The notes below the pieces were generated by a model. That model did not search any database, was not told the origin of the DNA, and worked only from the letters and a program-made list of their open reading frames with translations. Positions 15,285-25,116 of a stretch of 41,451 nt of DNA are shown here, in pieces (positions within the stretch are counted from its first letter, which is position 1; each line of letters starts with the position of its first letter). The stretch is from Candidatus Levyibacteriota bacterium (GTDB taxonomy: Bacteria > Patescibacteriota > Microgenomatia > Levybacterales > UBA12049). The position numbers and the translations under genes were made by a program. The stretch covers positions 979 to 42,429 of the forward strand of contig JACDET010000009.1 of assembly GCA_013816255.1 (NCBI GenBank), read 5' to 3'.

Positions 15285-16625
15285 ATGCAAAGAATTATTC
15301 TGCACATCGACTTTGATTCATTCTTTGCGAGTGTTGAGCAGCAAGATAATCTTTTGCTTCGCAATCGTCCGATTGGTGTAACCGCAACCAATGGGAGAAC
15401 GTGCATTATTGCCGCAAGCCGTGAAGCAAAAAGGCTTGGCATCAAATCCCCATCACGGACGTCAGAAGCCAAACAAATTTGTTCCAGTATTATTTTTGTT
15501 CCTGCGCACTTTGTGCATTATTGGGAAATAAGTCGTAAGTTCGTCGCACTCTGTGCCAACTTTTCTCCTACTGTTGAAGTTTTTTCACTTGATGAGGTTT
15601 TTATGGATGTGACATATACTGCGCCACTCTTTGGTGGTGTGTACCCATTAATTACAGAGTTTAAGAAACGCCTTCGCGAAGAAGTGGGAGAATGTATTAC
15701 AGCGTCGGTTGGTGTTGCATCAAATAAAATCCTCGCCAAATTAGCTTCAGGTATGCGTAAGCCCGATGGTGTCATGACTATCACAAAAGAGAATTTGTGG
15801 AATGTTTATAAAGAAATGAAGCTTACAGCTATTTGCGGTATTGGAGGCAGGATTGAAAGCCGCTTACAGCAAATGGGTATTTACACATTGCATCATTTAC
15901 AAAAAGCCCCATTATCCGCATTGATTGCCGAATTTGGAAATGTAGAGGGACATTTCTTGTGGAATGTCGGGCAAGGCGAAGATGACCGTCAAGTTATCCC
16001 GCACGAGTTAAAGCCTGATGTAAAATCTGTCGGAAGACAATACTGTCTGCCGCAGAATGAATATGATAGCCGGAAAGTTTTACAGAATTTATATGAACTT
16101 TGTGAAGAAGTGACATTAAAATTGCGCAGACTTGATAAGAAGGCGAGAAGTATTGGGTTTTATTTGGGTGGAGAAAAAGTATATTCTGGAAAGTATACAT
16201 TTGATCATTATATTAATACTGGAAGTGACTTGTTCAACGGATGTCTTTATTTGCTAAATCGTCATTGCGAAGAAACCACAATAGTGGCTGATGAAGCAAT
16301 CCCCATCAGGTGCAGAACCGAGCAGGGGATTGCACCCTACGGGCACAAGACCGCAGCCATTGCATGGCTTCGCAATGACGGGAATTATATCAGGCATGTA
16401 AGCGTATGGATGTCACATCTAGAAGATAATGCTAATATCCCTTCATCAATCTTCCCAATCGATCAGAAACAACAAAAGGTAATTAAAGTAATTGATAGAT
16501 TAAATGATAAGTATGGGGATCACACGATACGAAATGCATTTTTACTTTATGCAGATAGACTGACAACGGTTCCTAACGGGTATACTGTGAATAGATATGA
16601 GTTAAGAGTAGATCAAAAAGTGTAA
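15285..16625 (+). CDS. dinB: Y-family DNA polymerase (DinB/Pol IV-like)
   Basis: 446 aa. Palm motifs are present: HIDFDSFFASVEQ at residues 7-19 and FSLDEVFMDVT near 103-113, giving the catalytic Asp/Asp-Glu set. The HhH region reads ICGIGGRIESRLQQMGI. The enzyme copies damaged DNA and is SOS-induced in other bacteria; here it follows lexA in the same direction. The C-terminal little-finger region carries about 41 extra residues (326-366, RHCEETTIVADEAIP to AIAWLRNDG) encoded by a palindromic repeat. The frame stays open, so it may be tolerated on the surface. Confidence 0.88.
   Translation: MQRIILHIDFDSFFASVEQQDNLLLRNRPIGVTATNGRTCIIAASREAKRLGIKSPSRTSEAKQICSSIIFVPAHFVHYWEISRKFVALCANFSPTVEVFSLDEVFMDVTYTAPLFGGVYPLITEFKKRLREEVGECITASVGVASNKILAKLASGMRKPDGVMTITKENLWNVYKEMKLTAICGIGGRIESRLQQMGIYTLHHLQKAPLSALIAEFGNVEGHFLWNVGQGEDDRQVIPHELKPDVKSVGRQYCLPQNEYDSRKVLQNLYELCEEVTLKLRRLDKKARSIGFYLGGEKVYSGKYTFDHYINTGSDLFNGCLYLLNRHCEETTIVADEAIPIRCRTEQGIAPYGHKTAAIAWLRNDGNYIRHVSVWMSHLEDNANIPSSIFPIDQKQQKVIKVIDRLNDKYGDHTIRNAFLLYADRLTTVPNGYTVNRYELRVDQKV
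16260..16380. repeat. Palindromic element inside dinB (copy 2)
   Basis: 121 bp with 11-bp perfect ends, CGTCATTGCGA and TCGCAATGACG, and an inner AGCAATCCCC / GGGGATTGCA pair. It is read through in frame. Its RHCEE...AIAWLRND translation is the typical reading of this repeat type. An intergenic relative is at 36903-36989. Confidence 0.93.
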
Positions 16626-16632
16626 AGGAAAC

Positions 16633-17055
16633 TCAAGATTGAATTCTCTTTATACTATCAATTTGCTTTCTTAAACCTACTATTTCTCTATCAAAGTATC
16701 CGATGATAAGGTTAAGTTTTCTTGTAAACGTTCGTCCTTGCTGCTTTAGTAATTTTTCAAAACTTGCTAACCGCTCTTTGGTCGCTAACGATTCAAAGTC
16801 AACTTTATCAGCTATAGCTTTCAGTTGTTCCTTAGTAGTTAAAGATTTAAGTTCTTCCTTGGTCGCTAACAGTTTCAAGTCATCTTTAGTTGCCAGAAAT
16901 TTCAATTCTTCTTTAGTGGCTAATAACTCTAGTTGGTCTTTTGTTGCAAGAGGTTTTATTGCACGGTGTATATCTTCTCGAAGCTCTTCGCGTAAGCGGT
17001 CATTATTTTTATCAAAGAGTTGTTGTAAGAGCTTTACATCACTGGCAGTTAACAT
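16633..17055 (-). CDS. Coiled-coil protein with nonapeptide repeats
   Basis: 140 aa. Residues about 33-97 consist of seven 9-residue units of the form A-T-K-E-E-L-K-x-L (ATKDQLELL, ATKEELKFL, ATKDDLKLL, ATKEELKSL, TTKEQLKAI, ADKVDFESL, ATKERLASF), flanked by charged helices. It should form an extended or coiled-coil rod. No membrane segment. TATATT lies 7 nt before the ATG. Proteins of this kind are frequent in CPR genomes; function unknown. Confidence 0.7.
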   Translation of the reverse strand: MLTASDVKLLQQLFDKNNDRLREELREDIHRAIKPLATKDQLELLATKEELKFLATKDDLKLLATKEELKSLTTKEQLKAIADKVDFESLATKERLASFEKLLKQQGRTFTRKLNLIIGYFDREIVGLRKQIDSIKRIQS

Positions 17056-17128
17056 AGCTCTAAATATATTCGATTACTAGACTTTTTGCAATACGCAAAA
17101 TAAAAGAAGCTAAAGAGGTCTATTTATA

Positions 17129-18058
17129 TTAGAATCCATAAAAGTTCATCGGGGCATTTCCAATTCTCATTCTTGGTAGTTTCATGATATTTGAAAGACA
17201 ATGTGTCCTCCCATTATCGGTTGAAAAGGCTGCACTTATGTCCAGTTCTTGCAGCGTTTGTACAGCTTCATCATCATATGCTCCATATGGGTAGGTAACG
17301 ATTTTATTTTCCAAACCTAAATGGAGAGCAAGTTGTTCATTCGCAGTTGTCACTTCATTTATTATGTTGTCCTTTGTTATGTAACCTAACGGTGCATGTG
17401 AGTTTGTGTGGTTATAGATAGTAGCGTATGGACTTTCTTTTAATTCTTGCAGATGTTCCCATTGCATATATCCTGATTTTCCGATGAGTCCTGTCGGAAT
17501 CATGAAGTTCATGATAAATTGATATTTTTTCGCAACCATAAAGGCATAGGTATAATTATCATCGTAACCGTCATCGATGGTGATAATAATACTTTTTTCA
17601 GGAAGTGGAGTTTGGGTCTGCAACGCATACACGAGATCATGTGCATCCAGAGCTGTGTAACCATTTTCTGAAAGGTATTTAATTTGGTTCTCAAACATCT
17701 GATTATCTACCGTCAATACTTTATGTCCAAGCTTTTCAGCCATTTCGAGTGGTTGGATATGATGGTACGTGACGACAGGAACATCAATACAGTAATCCTT
17801 ATTAAGATTTGCTTCTTCACTTGCTGATTGCGATGTTATGATTTCCGCAAGTGATTGCTCTACATTTGCCGCCAGCGGAAGTTCTGCATAGGGAGTAGGA
17901 GATGCAAGTATACTTGATGCAAAGACAACTGGTGTTTGATTATCGGCAAGTAATTGATTTGCCATAACAAATGGAGTTTTAAATAATTCTAATCCTATCA
18001 GAGAAAAGAGAACCAGAACAATAATTCCATATATAACTTTCGTTTGTCTTTTCGGCAT
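17129..18058 (-). CDS. Polysaccharide deacetylase (NodB domain), membrane-anchored
   Basis: 309 aa from the ATG at 18058 (the track TTG at 18109 adds 17 unlikely residues). A membrane anchor is near the start (VIYGIIVLVLFSLIGLELF). The NodB domain shows PVVTYHHIQP, IIITIDDGYDDNYTYA (metal Asp and catalytic Asp), IYNHTNSHAPL (two metal His) and TYPYGAYDDEA. Such enzymes remove acetyl groups from N-acetylglucosamine polymers such as peptidoglycan or PgaB-type exopolysaccharide outside the cell. Substrate not determinable. Divergent from the WhiB gene. Confidence 0.88.
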   Translation of the reverse strand: MPKRQTKVIYGIIVLVLFSLIGLELFKTPFVMANQLLADNQTPVVFASSILASPTPYAELPLAANVEQSLAEIITSQSASEEANLNKDYCIDVPVVTYHHIQPLEMAEKLGHKVLTVDNQMFENQIKYLSENGYTALDAHDLVYALQTQTPLPEKSIIITIDDGYDDNYTYAFMVAKKYQFIMNFMIPTGLIGKSGYMQWEHLQELKESPYATIYNHTNSHAPLGYITKDNIINEVTTANEQLALHLGLENKIVTYPYGAYDDEAVQTLQELDISAAFSTDNGRTHCLSNIMKLPRMRIGNAPMNFYGF

Positions 18059-18141
18059 AATCAAATCTGTTTCATTGTAATAGTAAGCTCTTGAAATGAC
18101 AACGAGCAAAAGGCATGGCTAAATGATATACTATGGGCACA

Positions 18142-19795
<1,654 letters not shown>

Positions 19796-19837
19796 TCAAG
19801 TGGGGCAATTCTAGCATCATTTTCAGTCTTGTATCCT

Positions 19838-19856
19838 AGGGGCTAAGCAACTATGT
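19838..19856 (+). repeat. Short direct repeat, copy A
   Basis: AGGGGCTAAGCAACTATGT. It matches AGGGGCTGAGTAACTATGT at 20722-20740 in 17 of 19 bases. The two copies flank the kinase-like gene. Confidence 0.7.
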
Positions 19857-19876
19857 TGGAATGTATTATTACAGCT

Positions 19877-20671
19877 TCATCTAGCAATAGTATTAAGAAC
19901 AAATGGTAACTTTTCTCCTAAGCGCGGAATCTTAGTTTTCTTAAATTTACCTACAGGGTGTTCTCTAAGGTATATATCGTAATTTTGCATAAGTACTGCG
20001 ATTCTTCCCCAATCATACCGATCTCTTTGATCTTCAGTAAACTGTCCAACGAGAGCTGTTGTTTCTTCAAATTTTGATGAAACACCTGCCATGGCATATA
20101 TTAAATGGGTTAACTCAAGATTTTCAGCATCTGGCCCATGGGTAGCAACTTCAAAATCAATATGCATTACATTTCCATCTGGTTGGATAATTATATTACG
20201 TGGATGCCTATCACCGTGTCTTAAACCTAAATTATGTCCTCGCTTAATTGAATTTAAGGTAGGCAGTATCGAATCTGTTTCTCCTTGTTCTAGCTTTGCT
20301 CGTAATGTTTCGCCTTCGATATACGGATAAAGCATAGAAGTTTCATCCGTATACACAGGCACTGCTGAACCCAATCTAAGTAATGCAAGACGTCTCATAT
20401 GCATAGCTTGTTCATGCATTGTTCTTCCTCGAACTGTTCCAACAAACCCTACGGCGGGAAACTCTTGCGTTGCTAAATAATTAATTAGGACTGTATGGTT
20501 ATTTTCATAGTCTGCAAGTGATCGCTTCACATAACGTTTACCATTATCTGATTGCAGAACAGAAATATCATTTGTTTCGCTAATGAGAAAGGTGTTTGTA
20601 CTTTTCAATTCTGCAATATTAATTTGAGACAGAATATGTCTCTCACTTTGCGGATGCTCTGGCGAATTCAT
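19877..20671 (-). CDS. Bud32/RIO-like small-molecule or protein kinase
   Basis: 264 aa. TATAAT lies 6 nt before the ATG. The catalytic loop LRHGDRHPRNIII (residues about 152-164) and the metal motif MHIDFEVA are clear. The ATP lysine is probably in GKRYVKRSL, and YPYIEGETL resembles the hinge of aminoglycoside-phosphotransferase, Bud32 and LPS kinases. No membrane segment. It lacks the context of a t6A operon, so a Bud32 role is not certain. It is bounded by two copies of a 19-bp direct repeat, which hints at past movement. Confidence 0.7.
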   Translation of the reverse strand: MNSPEHPQSERHILSQINIAELKSTNTFLISETNDISVLQSDNGKRYVKRSLADYENNHTVLINYLATQEFPAVGFVGTVRGRTMHEQAMHMRRLALLRLGSAVPVYTDETSMLYPYIEGETLRAKLEQGETDSILPTLNSIKRGHNLGLRHGDRHPRNIIIQPDGNVMHIDFEVATHGPDAENLELTHLIYAMAGVSSKFEETTALVGQFTEDQRDRYDWGRIAVLMQNYDIYLREHPVGKFKKTKIPRLGEKLPFVLNTIAR

Positions 20672-20721
20672 TGATGGATTATAACAAAAAAGTGGAACTA
20701 TTTAATCTATAGGATTCTGGC

Positions 20722-20740
20722 AGGGGCTGAGTAACTATGT
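20722..20740 (+). repeat. Short direct repeat, copy B
   Basis: AGGGGCTGAGTAACTATGT, partner of the copy at 19838-19856. Confidence 0.7.
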
Positions 20741-20750
20741 AGAACCTATT

Positions 20751-21314
20751 TCAACTATATTTGCCCGAGATCGGATCAAAGAATGTTTTGTGGACGCTTT
20801 GGACGTGGGATAATTTAATGAGTTCATTTCGTAGATATTGCACTTTTTCTTGCGTGAGTCCTGGGATCAGTTCCCCATGGGCTTTGCGGAAAATGCCTGC
20901 AGTATTTGTGAGTTCGCGGGTTCTTATATGCAGTCCGTATAATCCCATGAAACGCACAACAAAAGGATTTACATATTGTTCGATATTCTCAATTGCTGCG
21001 TAGGGAATGATTATATGTCTTCTGATGATAACACCACGTCGGATATGCAATCCATCGTTTTGTAATTCGTAGGTAAAATTTGCAACATATAACACCGCCC
21101 AGTAATATGTAGAAATAAGAATGAGAAAGAAAAAAATGATTCCTGCACCATAGAGAATAAGTATGATTTGTTCAGTTGGTATTATTGCCGTTTCGTCAAC
21201 CCAAATTTTTTCAAAGATACTTACTCCAAGAAACCAAATCGGTACGATATACACGGTCGTAATGAAGTTTTTTATAAAGTAAAGGTAGATTACTTTTGGA
21301 TTAATATGTTCCAT
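20751..21314 (-). CDS. Bacterial PH-domain (bPH2, YdbS/YdbT-like) membrane protein
   Basis: 187 aa. Two membrane helices in residues 10-80 (FITTVYIVPIWFLGVSIF; IILILYGAGIIFFFLILIST) are followed by the bPH2 pattern: FTYELQNDGLHIRRGVIIRRHIIIPYAAIENIEQYVNPFVVRFMGLYGL. Members (PF03703) are membrane proteins of poorly known role, sometimes linked to envelope stress. It starts 3 nt after the stop of the upstream membrane protein, so the pair is an operon. Confidence 0.8.
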   Translation of the reverse strand: MEHINPKVIYLYFIKNFITTVYIVPIWFLGVSIFEKIWVDETAIIPTEQIILILYGAGIIFFFLILISTYYWAVLYVANFTYELQNDGLHIRRGVIIRRHIIIPYAAIENIEQYVNPFVVRFMGLYGLHIRTRELTNTAGIFRKAHGELIPGLTQEKVQYLRNELIKLSHVQSVHKTFFDPISGKYS

Positions 21315-21317
21315 CTG

Positions 21318-21641
21318 TTAAATGAATGAGAAGAGCAAATAGAGGATCAAGATGATAAGAAAGATATAAGCGATTCCTCCTAAAGCCGGAAATACAAATG
21401 TTGATAAGAGCCAAAGGGCGATAAGAATGACGACGACAGTTTGTAGCATACTTGGGAGAAAGCGGATGATATAGCCAAGGAGTAATAGGATGAGCAAATG
21501 GTGTAGTGTAAACGCTCGGCCAAAGAGATTAAATATTTGGGTATTAAGAAGAGGAATTTGGATAAATCCAGCCAACCACAAGATGACAAAAAATCCCAAA
21601 ATCCATTTGACCATATCAGGTACTTGTATGTTTCGTTTCAT
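21318..21641 (-). CDS. Small polytopic membrane protein
   Basis: 107 aa from the ATG at 21641 (AGAG a few bases upstream); the track start at 21671 adds ten residues. Three to four hydrophobic helices and almost no soluble part (VKWILGFFVILWLAGFI; LLILLLLGYIIRFLP). No family recognised. First gene of a pair with the bPH2 protein and divergent from murI. Confidence 0.6.
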   Translation of the reverse strand: MKRNIQVPDMVKWILGFFVILWLAGFIQIPLLNTQIFNLFGRAFTLHHLLILLLLGYIIRFLPSMLQTVVVILIALWLLSTFVFPALGGIAYIFLIILILYLLFSFI

Positions 21642-21696
21642 AGCTCTGCAATCATTTTGACAAGTATTCAAAGAAAATGCAATAATTACTCACTCG

Positions 21697-22494
21697 ATGA
21701 ATAATCAATCAATAGGTATCTTAGACTCAGGAATCGGTGGTTTAACCGTCGCGAAAGAAGTAATCGCACTACTTCCACATGAATCCGTCATCTATATCGG
21801 TGACTCAACGAATGCTCCATATGGTGCTTTGTCTGCTGAAGTAATTCATCAAAATGCCCGTGCGCTTGTACAGTTCTTATTAAAGAAAGATGTCAAACTT
21901 ATTGTTGTCGCCTGTAATACGATTACAGTGAACTGTATTGATGCTTTACGGGAAGAGTTTACCGAAATCCCGATTATAGGGGCCGTTCCTGTTGTTAAGA
22001 ATGCTGCTGCATTAAGTAGAAACAAGCGCATTGGTATTCTTTCGACATCGCAAACAACCCGCAGCCCGTATCAAAAGCAGCTTATCGATATGTACGCAAA
22101 TGGTTGTACTGTTTTTACTCATGGGACAGATGCTCTTGTGCCATTAATTGAGCAAATGATATTGGATGGAGAAGTAATGGAGAGTGTGCTGACACGGGTT
22201 TTAGAAAAGTTCAAAACTGAAAAGATAGATACACTGGCTCTTGGATGTACGCATTTTCCACTTGTCAGAAATTCTATTCAAAAAATTTTGGGTAACGATG
22301 TTTTACTTCTTGATTCAGGTGCAGCGATTGCACGGCACGTGCAGCGAATTCTTAGCAACAACAAAGTTATGAGCAGTACTGCCCAGCCTCGACATATGTT
22401 CTATACAACAGGCGAAACCATACTTATGCAGTCAGTTGCAGATCGATTAGCGCTCCCGATACATTCTCGTGATCTTCATAAAATGATACTATAG
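21697..22494 (+). CDS. murI: Glutamate racemase
   Basis: 265 aa, full length. It makes D-glutamate for peptidoglycan. Motifs: GILDSGIGGLTVAKEV, IYIGDSTNAPYG, VVACNTITVN with the first catalytic Cys, IIGAVPVVKNAA, and LALGCTHFPLV with the second catalytic Cys and His. Cytosolic. It implies that this organism makes its own wall precursors. Confidence 0.96.
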   Translation: MNNQSIGILDSGIGGLTVAKEVIALLPHESVIYIGDSTNAPYGALSAEVIHQNARALVQFLLKKDVKLIVVACNTITVNCIDALREEFTEIPIIGAVPVVKNAAALSRNKRIGILSTSQTTRSPYQKQLIDMYANGCTVFTHGTDALVPLIEQMILDGEVMESVLTRVLEKFKTEKIDTLALGCTHFPLVRNSIQKILGNDVLLLDSGAAIARHVQRILSNNKVMSSTAQPRHMFYTTGETILMQSVADRLALPIHSRDLHKMIL

Positions 22495-22560
22495 CTTTCC
22501 CTTACCACATCTTTACGAAATCACCATGTAATTTTCACGCTGTGCCGTTATCATAGATTT

Positions 22561-22674
22561 ATGATTAATGATGACAATAAAAATAATTTGCCAGATGGCA
22601 TTTCTGAACCGCAATCTACTGATGATACCGGCCGTAGGCTCCCAGAAGAATTTGATAGTATTGATGATAGATAA
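22561..22674 (+). CDS. Small acidic protein, 37 aa, possible
   Basis: Too short for the track. Sequence begins MINDDNKNNLPDG and ends EEFDSIDDR; it is very acidic. Support: TATCAT (22549-22554) stands exactly 6 nt before the ATG, the same layout as larger genes here. No homologue recognised. May be a small protein or a chance ORF. Confidence 0.4.
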   Translation: MINDDNKNNLPDGISEPQSTDDTGRRLPEEFDSIDDR

Positions 22675-22789
22675 CATAGAACAAGATCTCTTCACTAAAT
22701 AACCCCGCACTTTCAACTTTCAAGCAAAATTGGTATACTACATCTGTGGTTTGGTGGATCAGCAAAGCTGAACTTCATTAGCCTAAGGT

Positions 22790-22862
22790 GGTGGTTGTAG
22801 CTCAGTGGTAGAGCATCAGTTTGTGGTACTGAATGTCGCGGGTCCGATTCCCGTCAGCCACC
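22790..22862 (+). tRNA. tRNA-His (anticodon GTG), copy 1
   Basis: Starts with the extra G-1 typical of tRNA-His, then GTGGTTG paired to CAGCCAC. Anticodon arm TCAGT-TTGTGGT-ACTGA carries GTG; discriminator C73. CCA is encoded directly after (22863-22865). The body is identical to the copy at 24359. Confidence 0.95.
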
Positions 22863-22941
22863 CCAATTTTTTTATCCACAATTTTGTATATCAAACCATT
22901 TCACCTCAAGACAGTATTTGGACCTCTGGTATAATATAAAA

Positions 22942-23601
22942 ATGAAGGTAAACATTATCCATGATGCAAAACAAGCAAAGGGTCTTGCAGTAATCATAGA
23001 TATTCTTCGAGCAGCCACTGTAGAAGCATTTATCCTTGGCAATAATGCTAACTGCATTATTCCCGTAAAAACAAGTGCAGAAGCATTTGCTCTCCGTGAA
23101 AAAAATCCTAGGATTGTTTTAATTGGTGAGAGTAATGGGCTTAAAATCGAAGGGTTTGATTATGGTAATAGTCCTTCAGAAATAAAAAATGTGAATTTTG
23201 AAGGAAAAATAGTTGTGCATCGAAGTTCTCACGGCACGCAAGGACTTGTTGATGCTCAGGGTGCTGATCAAGTCATCTTTGGTAGTTTTGTAACCTTTTC
23301 AGCAATTAAAAAATTTATTGAAAAAACAAACCCAAAAGTTGTTTCTTTAGTTCCAACGCTTGATGAAGGCGATGACGAATTATTTGCAAATTACTTATAT
23401 AGAGATCTTTATGGTTACGACAATAATTTTGAGGAGGTAAAAGAACGAACAAAAGGATTAAATAGCATATTCCTTGATCCTGAACATCCAGAATTTCCTG
23501 AAGAAGACTTTCACTTAGCGCTCACATTGGATACGTTTCCTTTCTTATGCATCACTGATAAAAAAGATGATCAACTAATTGTTAAAAAACAAGAAGTATA
23601 A
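22942..23601 (+). CDS. 2-phosphosulfolactate phosphatase (ComB)-like protein
   Basis: 219 aa from the ATG at 22942, 6 nt after TATAAT (22930-22935); the track start 22918 lies upstream of the promoter. The ComB pattern (PF04029) is clear: VIIDILRAATVEAFIL, IVLIGESNGLKIEGFDYGNSP, GKIVVHRSSHGTQGLVDA, VSLVPTLDEGDDELFANYL. In archaea ComB dephosphorylates phosphosulfolactate for coenzyme M. No other coenzyme M gene is here, so the true substrate in this bacterium is uncertain. Confidence 0.75.
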   Translation: MKVNIIHDAKQAKGLAVIIDILRAATVEAFILGNNANCIIPVKTSAEAFALREKNPRIVLIGESNGLKIEGFDYGNSPSEIKNVNFEGKIVVHRSSHGTQGLVDAQGADQVIFGSFVTFSAIKKFIEKTNPKVVSLVPTLDEGDDELFANYLYRDLYGYDNNFEEVKERTKGLNSIFLDPEHPEFPEEDFHLALTLDTFPFLCITDKKDDQLIVKKQEV

Positions 23602-23635
23602 AACTCTAATTCTTTAAGCATTATTTTGCTATAAT

Positions 23636-23677
23636 AGCTTTGGACATCATTTGGAAGGCGACCCATAAAAATAAATT
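23636..23677 (+). repeat. Dispersed repeat fragment A (CATCATTTGGAAGGC type)
   Basis: GACATCATTTGGAAGGCGACCCATAAAA-like stretch, similar to GAACATCGTTCGGTAGGCTACCCAAAAG at 24966-24999 and to CATCGTTTGGTAGTCT at 25083. Lies between the ComB-like and VOC genes. Confidence 0.45.
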
Positions 23678-23680
23678 ATC

Positions 23681-23708
23681 TTGTAAAATTAGCATAATAT
23701 GCTATTAT
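23681..23708 (+). promoter_or_regulatory. Promoter of the VOC gene
   Basis: TTGTAA (23681-23686), 16-nt spacer, TATTAT (23703-23708), then 6 nt to the ATG at 23715. It excludes the longer track start. Confidence 0.6.
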
Positions 23709-23714
23709 TACTCC

Positions 23715-24143
23715 ATGGCTACAATAAATCCATGGATTAACTTCAATGGCAATGCTGAAGAGGCATTTACTTTTTATAAATCAATTTTTGGTGGAGAATT
23801 CGCAAAAGTAATACGGTTCAAAGATATCGCGAGTGATGAATTTCCTGTGGCAGAAAAAGAGGAAAATAAAATAATGCATATTGCTTTACCTATTGGTAAC
23901 AATACTATGTTGATAGCCAATGATGTTCCGGAAGTTCTTGGGCGAGTAAATGAGAACGAAAACAGAAGCAAAATTTTGGTAAACACAGAAAGTAAAGAAG
24001 AGGCGGACAGATTATTTCATGGCCTTTCGGCTGGAGGAGAAGTAGAAGGACCTCCAGGAGAGAGTCCATGGGGCTCATATGCTGGTATGTTTCGAGATAA
24101 ATACGGTATCGAGTGGATAATTGAATTTTCTCCTAATAAATAG
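23715..24143 (+). CDS. VOC-superfamily protein (PhnB / 3-dmu-9_3-mt-like)
   Basis: 142 aa. The track start at 23640 is replaced by the ATG at 23715 because of the promoter just upstream. Typical PhnB-like opening: INPWINFNGNAEEAFTFYKSIFGGEF. Later NKIMHIALPIGNNTMLIANDVP and the ending GSYAGMFRDKYGIEWIIEF with the usual metal-site Glu. Such glyoxalase-fold proteins are widespread with unclear substrates; no function can be named. Confidence 0.85.
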   Translation: MATINPWINFNGNAEEAFTFYKSIFGGEFAKVIRFKDIASDEFPVAEKEENKIMHIALPIGNNTMLIANDVPEVLGRVNENENRSKILVNTESKEEADRLFHGLSAGGEVEGPPGESPWGSYAGMFRDKYGIEWIIEFSPNK

Positions 24144-24198
24144 TTCCTCAAAGTCACATAATTTCTCCTTTGACACTGATCTAAAACATATCCTCAAA

Positions 24199-24262
24199 AG
24201 TTTATAGATAGAAAATGAGATAAACAAGGTATGAACCTAGTCCAAATGGAAGATGGAGGCAT
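24199..24262 (+). repeat. Dispersed repeat B (TGAACCTAGTCCAAATGGAAG)
   Basis: AGTTTATAGATAGAAA, a variable spacer and the 21-mer TGAACCTAGTCCAAATGGAAG (24232-24252). The same order recurs at 25019-25078 with an identical 21-mer. Lies between the VOC gene and the second tRNA-His. Confidence 0.8.
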
Positions 24263-24358
24263 TTTCCGCGTCCTAAAACTATAATTCACCCAAGGTTCAA
24301 AGCTAGTTAACCCCCGGAGTTGCATATAGCTTAGCTGATCTTCACCGCGCTTAGCGTG

Positions 24359-24431
24359 GTGGTTGTAGCTCAGTGGTAGAGCATCAGTTTGTGGTACTGA
24401 ATGTCGCGGGTCCGATTCCCGTCAGCCACCG
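24359..24431 (+). tRNA. tRNA-His (anticodon GTG), copy 2
   Basis: Identical over the whole tRNA to the copy at 22790, with G-1 and anticodon GTG. It is followed by GCA instead of CCA, so its 3' end must be completed by CCA-adding enzyme. The upstream 35 bp are also related to copy 1, which points to a segmental duplication. Confidence 0.95.
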
Positions 24432-24506
24432 CAAAAAACTATAGATTAATTTTAGGCTCTTCTTTTAACACTTGTAATTCATTCTACATTTTGCATTAAT
24501 AAATTA

Positions 24507-24905
24507 ATGGAAAAAACGTCGGTTAAGAATAGAGGATTATTGTTAACCATTTTATTAGTAGTTTATACTGGATGGATTATCGTTACCGCTTATAGTCTTG
24601 TTACAAGTTATAACTTTATTGTAAGTAATTTATTTATTCCTGATTTTATCTTTACATTCAAAGCATTCTTTTTTTTACCTCTTCATATAGCAATACTGAT
24701 CGGACTTTATAAATGGAAAAAAATCGCGATATACAGCTTTTTTATCATTTTTTATTGTGAGTCAATTTATAAAAATTTTATATTTTTCTCCAACATAGGG
24801 AATAGCTCATCCTTATCTGCATCGTTAGTTGTATTAAGTATATTAAGCATATTACTGATTCCATTCTACATCGCATTTAGACGTAAATGGCAAATGTTCA
24901 CCTAA
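24507..24905 (+). CDS. Small polytopic membrane protein, orphan
   Basis: 132 aa with four hydrophobic helices (LLLTILLVVYTGWIIVTAYS; FTFKAFFFLPLHIAILIGLY; IAIYSFFIIFYCESIY; LVVLSILSILLIPFYIAF) and a basic end RRKWQ. No family recognised. Very AT-rich. Surrounded by repeat copies and a tRNA, so possibly an acquired gene. Confidence 0.6.
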   Translation: MEKTSVKNRGLLLTILLVVYTGWIIVTAYSLVTSYNFIVSNLFIPDFIFTFKAFFFLPLHIAILIGLYKWKKIAIYSFFIIFYCESIYKNFIFFSNIGNSSSLSASLVVLSILSILLIPFYIAFRRKWQMFT

Positions 24906-24965
24906 TATTATAAGATTTTTATATTGTATTTTATAAACTCCCACTTTCAAATGGATTATTAAAGT

Positions 24966-25104
24966 AATAGGTTCGAACATCGTTCGGTAGGCTACCCAAA
25001 AGTAAAGAAAGCGGCAAGAGTTTATAAATAGAAACTAAATATAGGAGGTGTGAACCTAGTCCAAATGGAAGGTGGGGAAACCCATCGTTTGGTAGTCTAT
25101 TTTA
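24966..25104 (+). repeat. Dispersed repeat C (compound)
   Basis: Contains GAACATCGTTCGGTAGGCT (24973 on), then AGTTTATAAATAGAAA and the 21-mer TGAACCTAGTCCAAATGGAAG (25051-25071), then CATCGTTTGGTAGTCT (25083 on), a second, diverged version of the first motif. It lies upstream of the methyltransferase promoter. Confidence 0.75.
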
Positions 25105-25116
25105 AGTCTTATAGTG

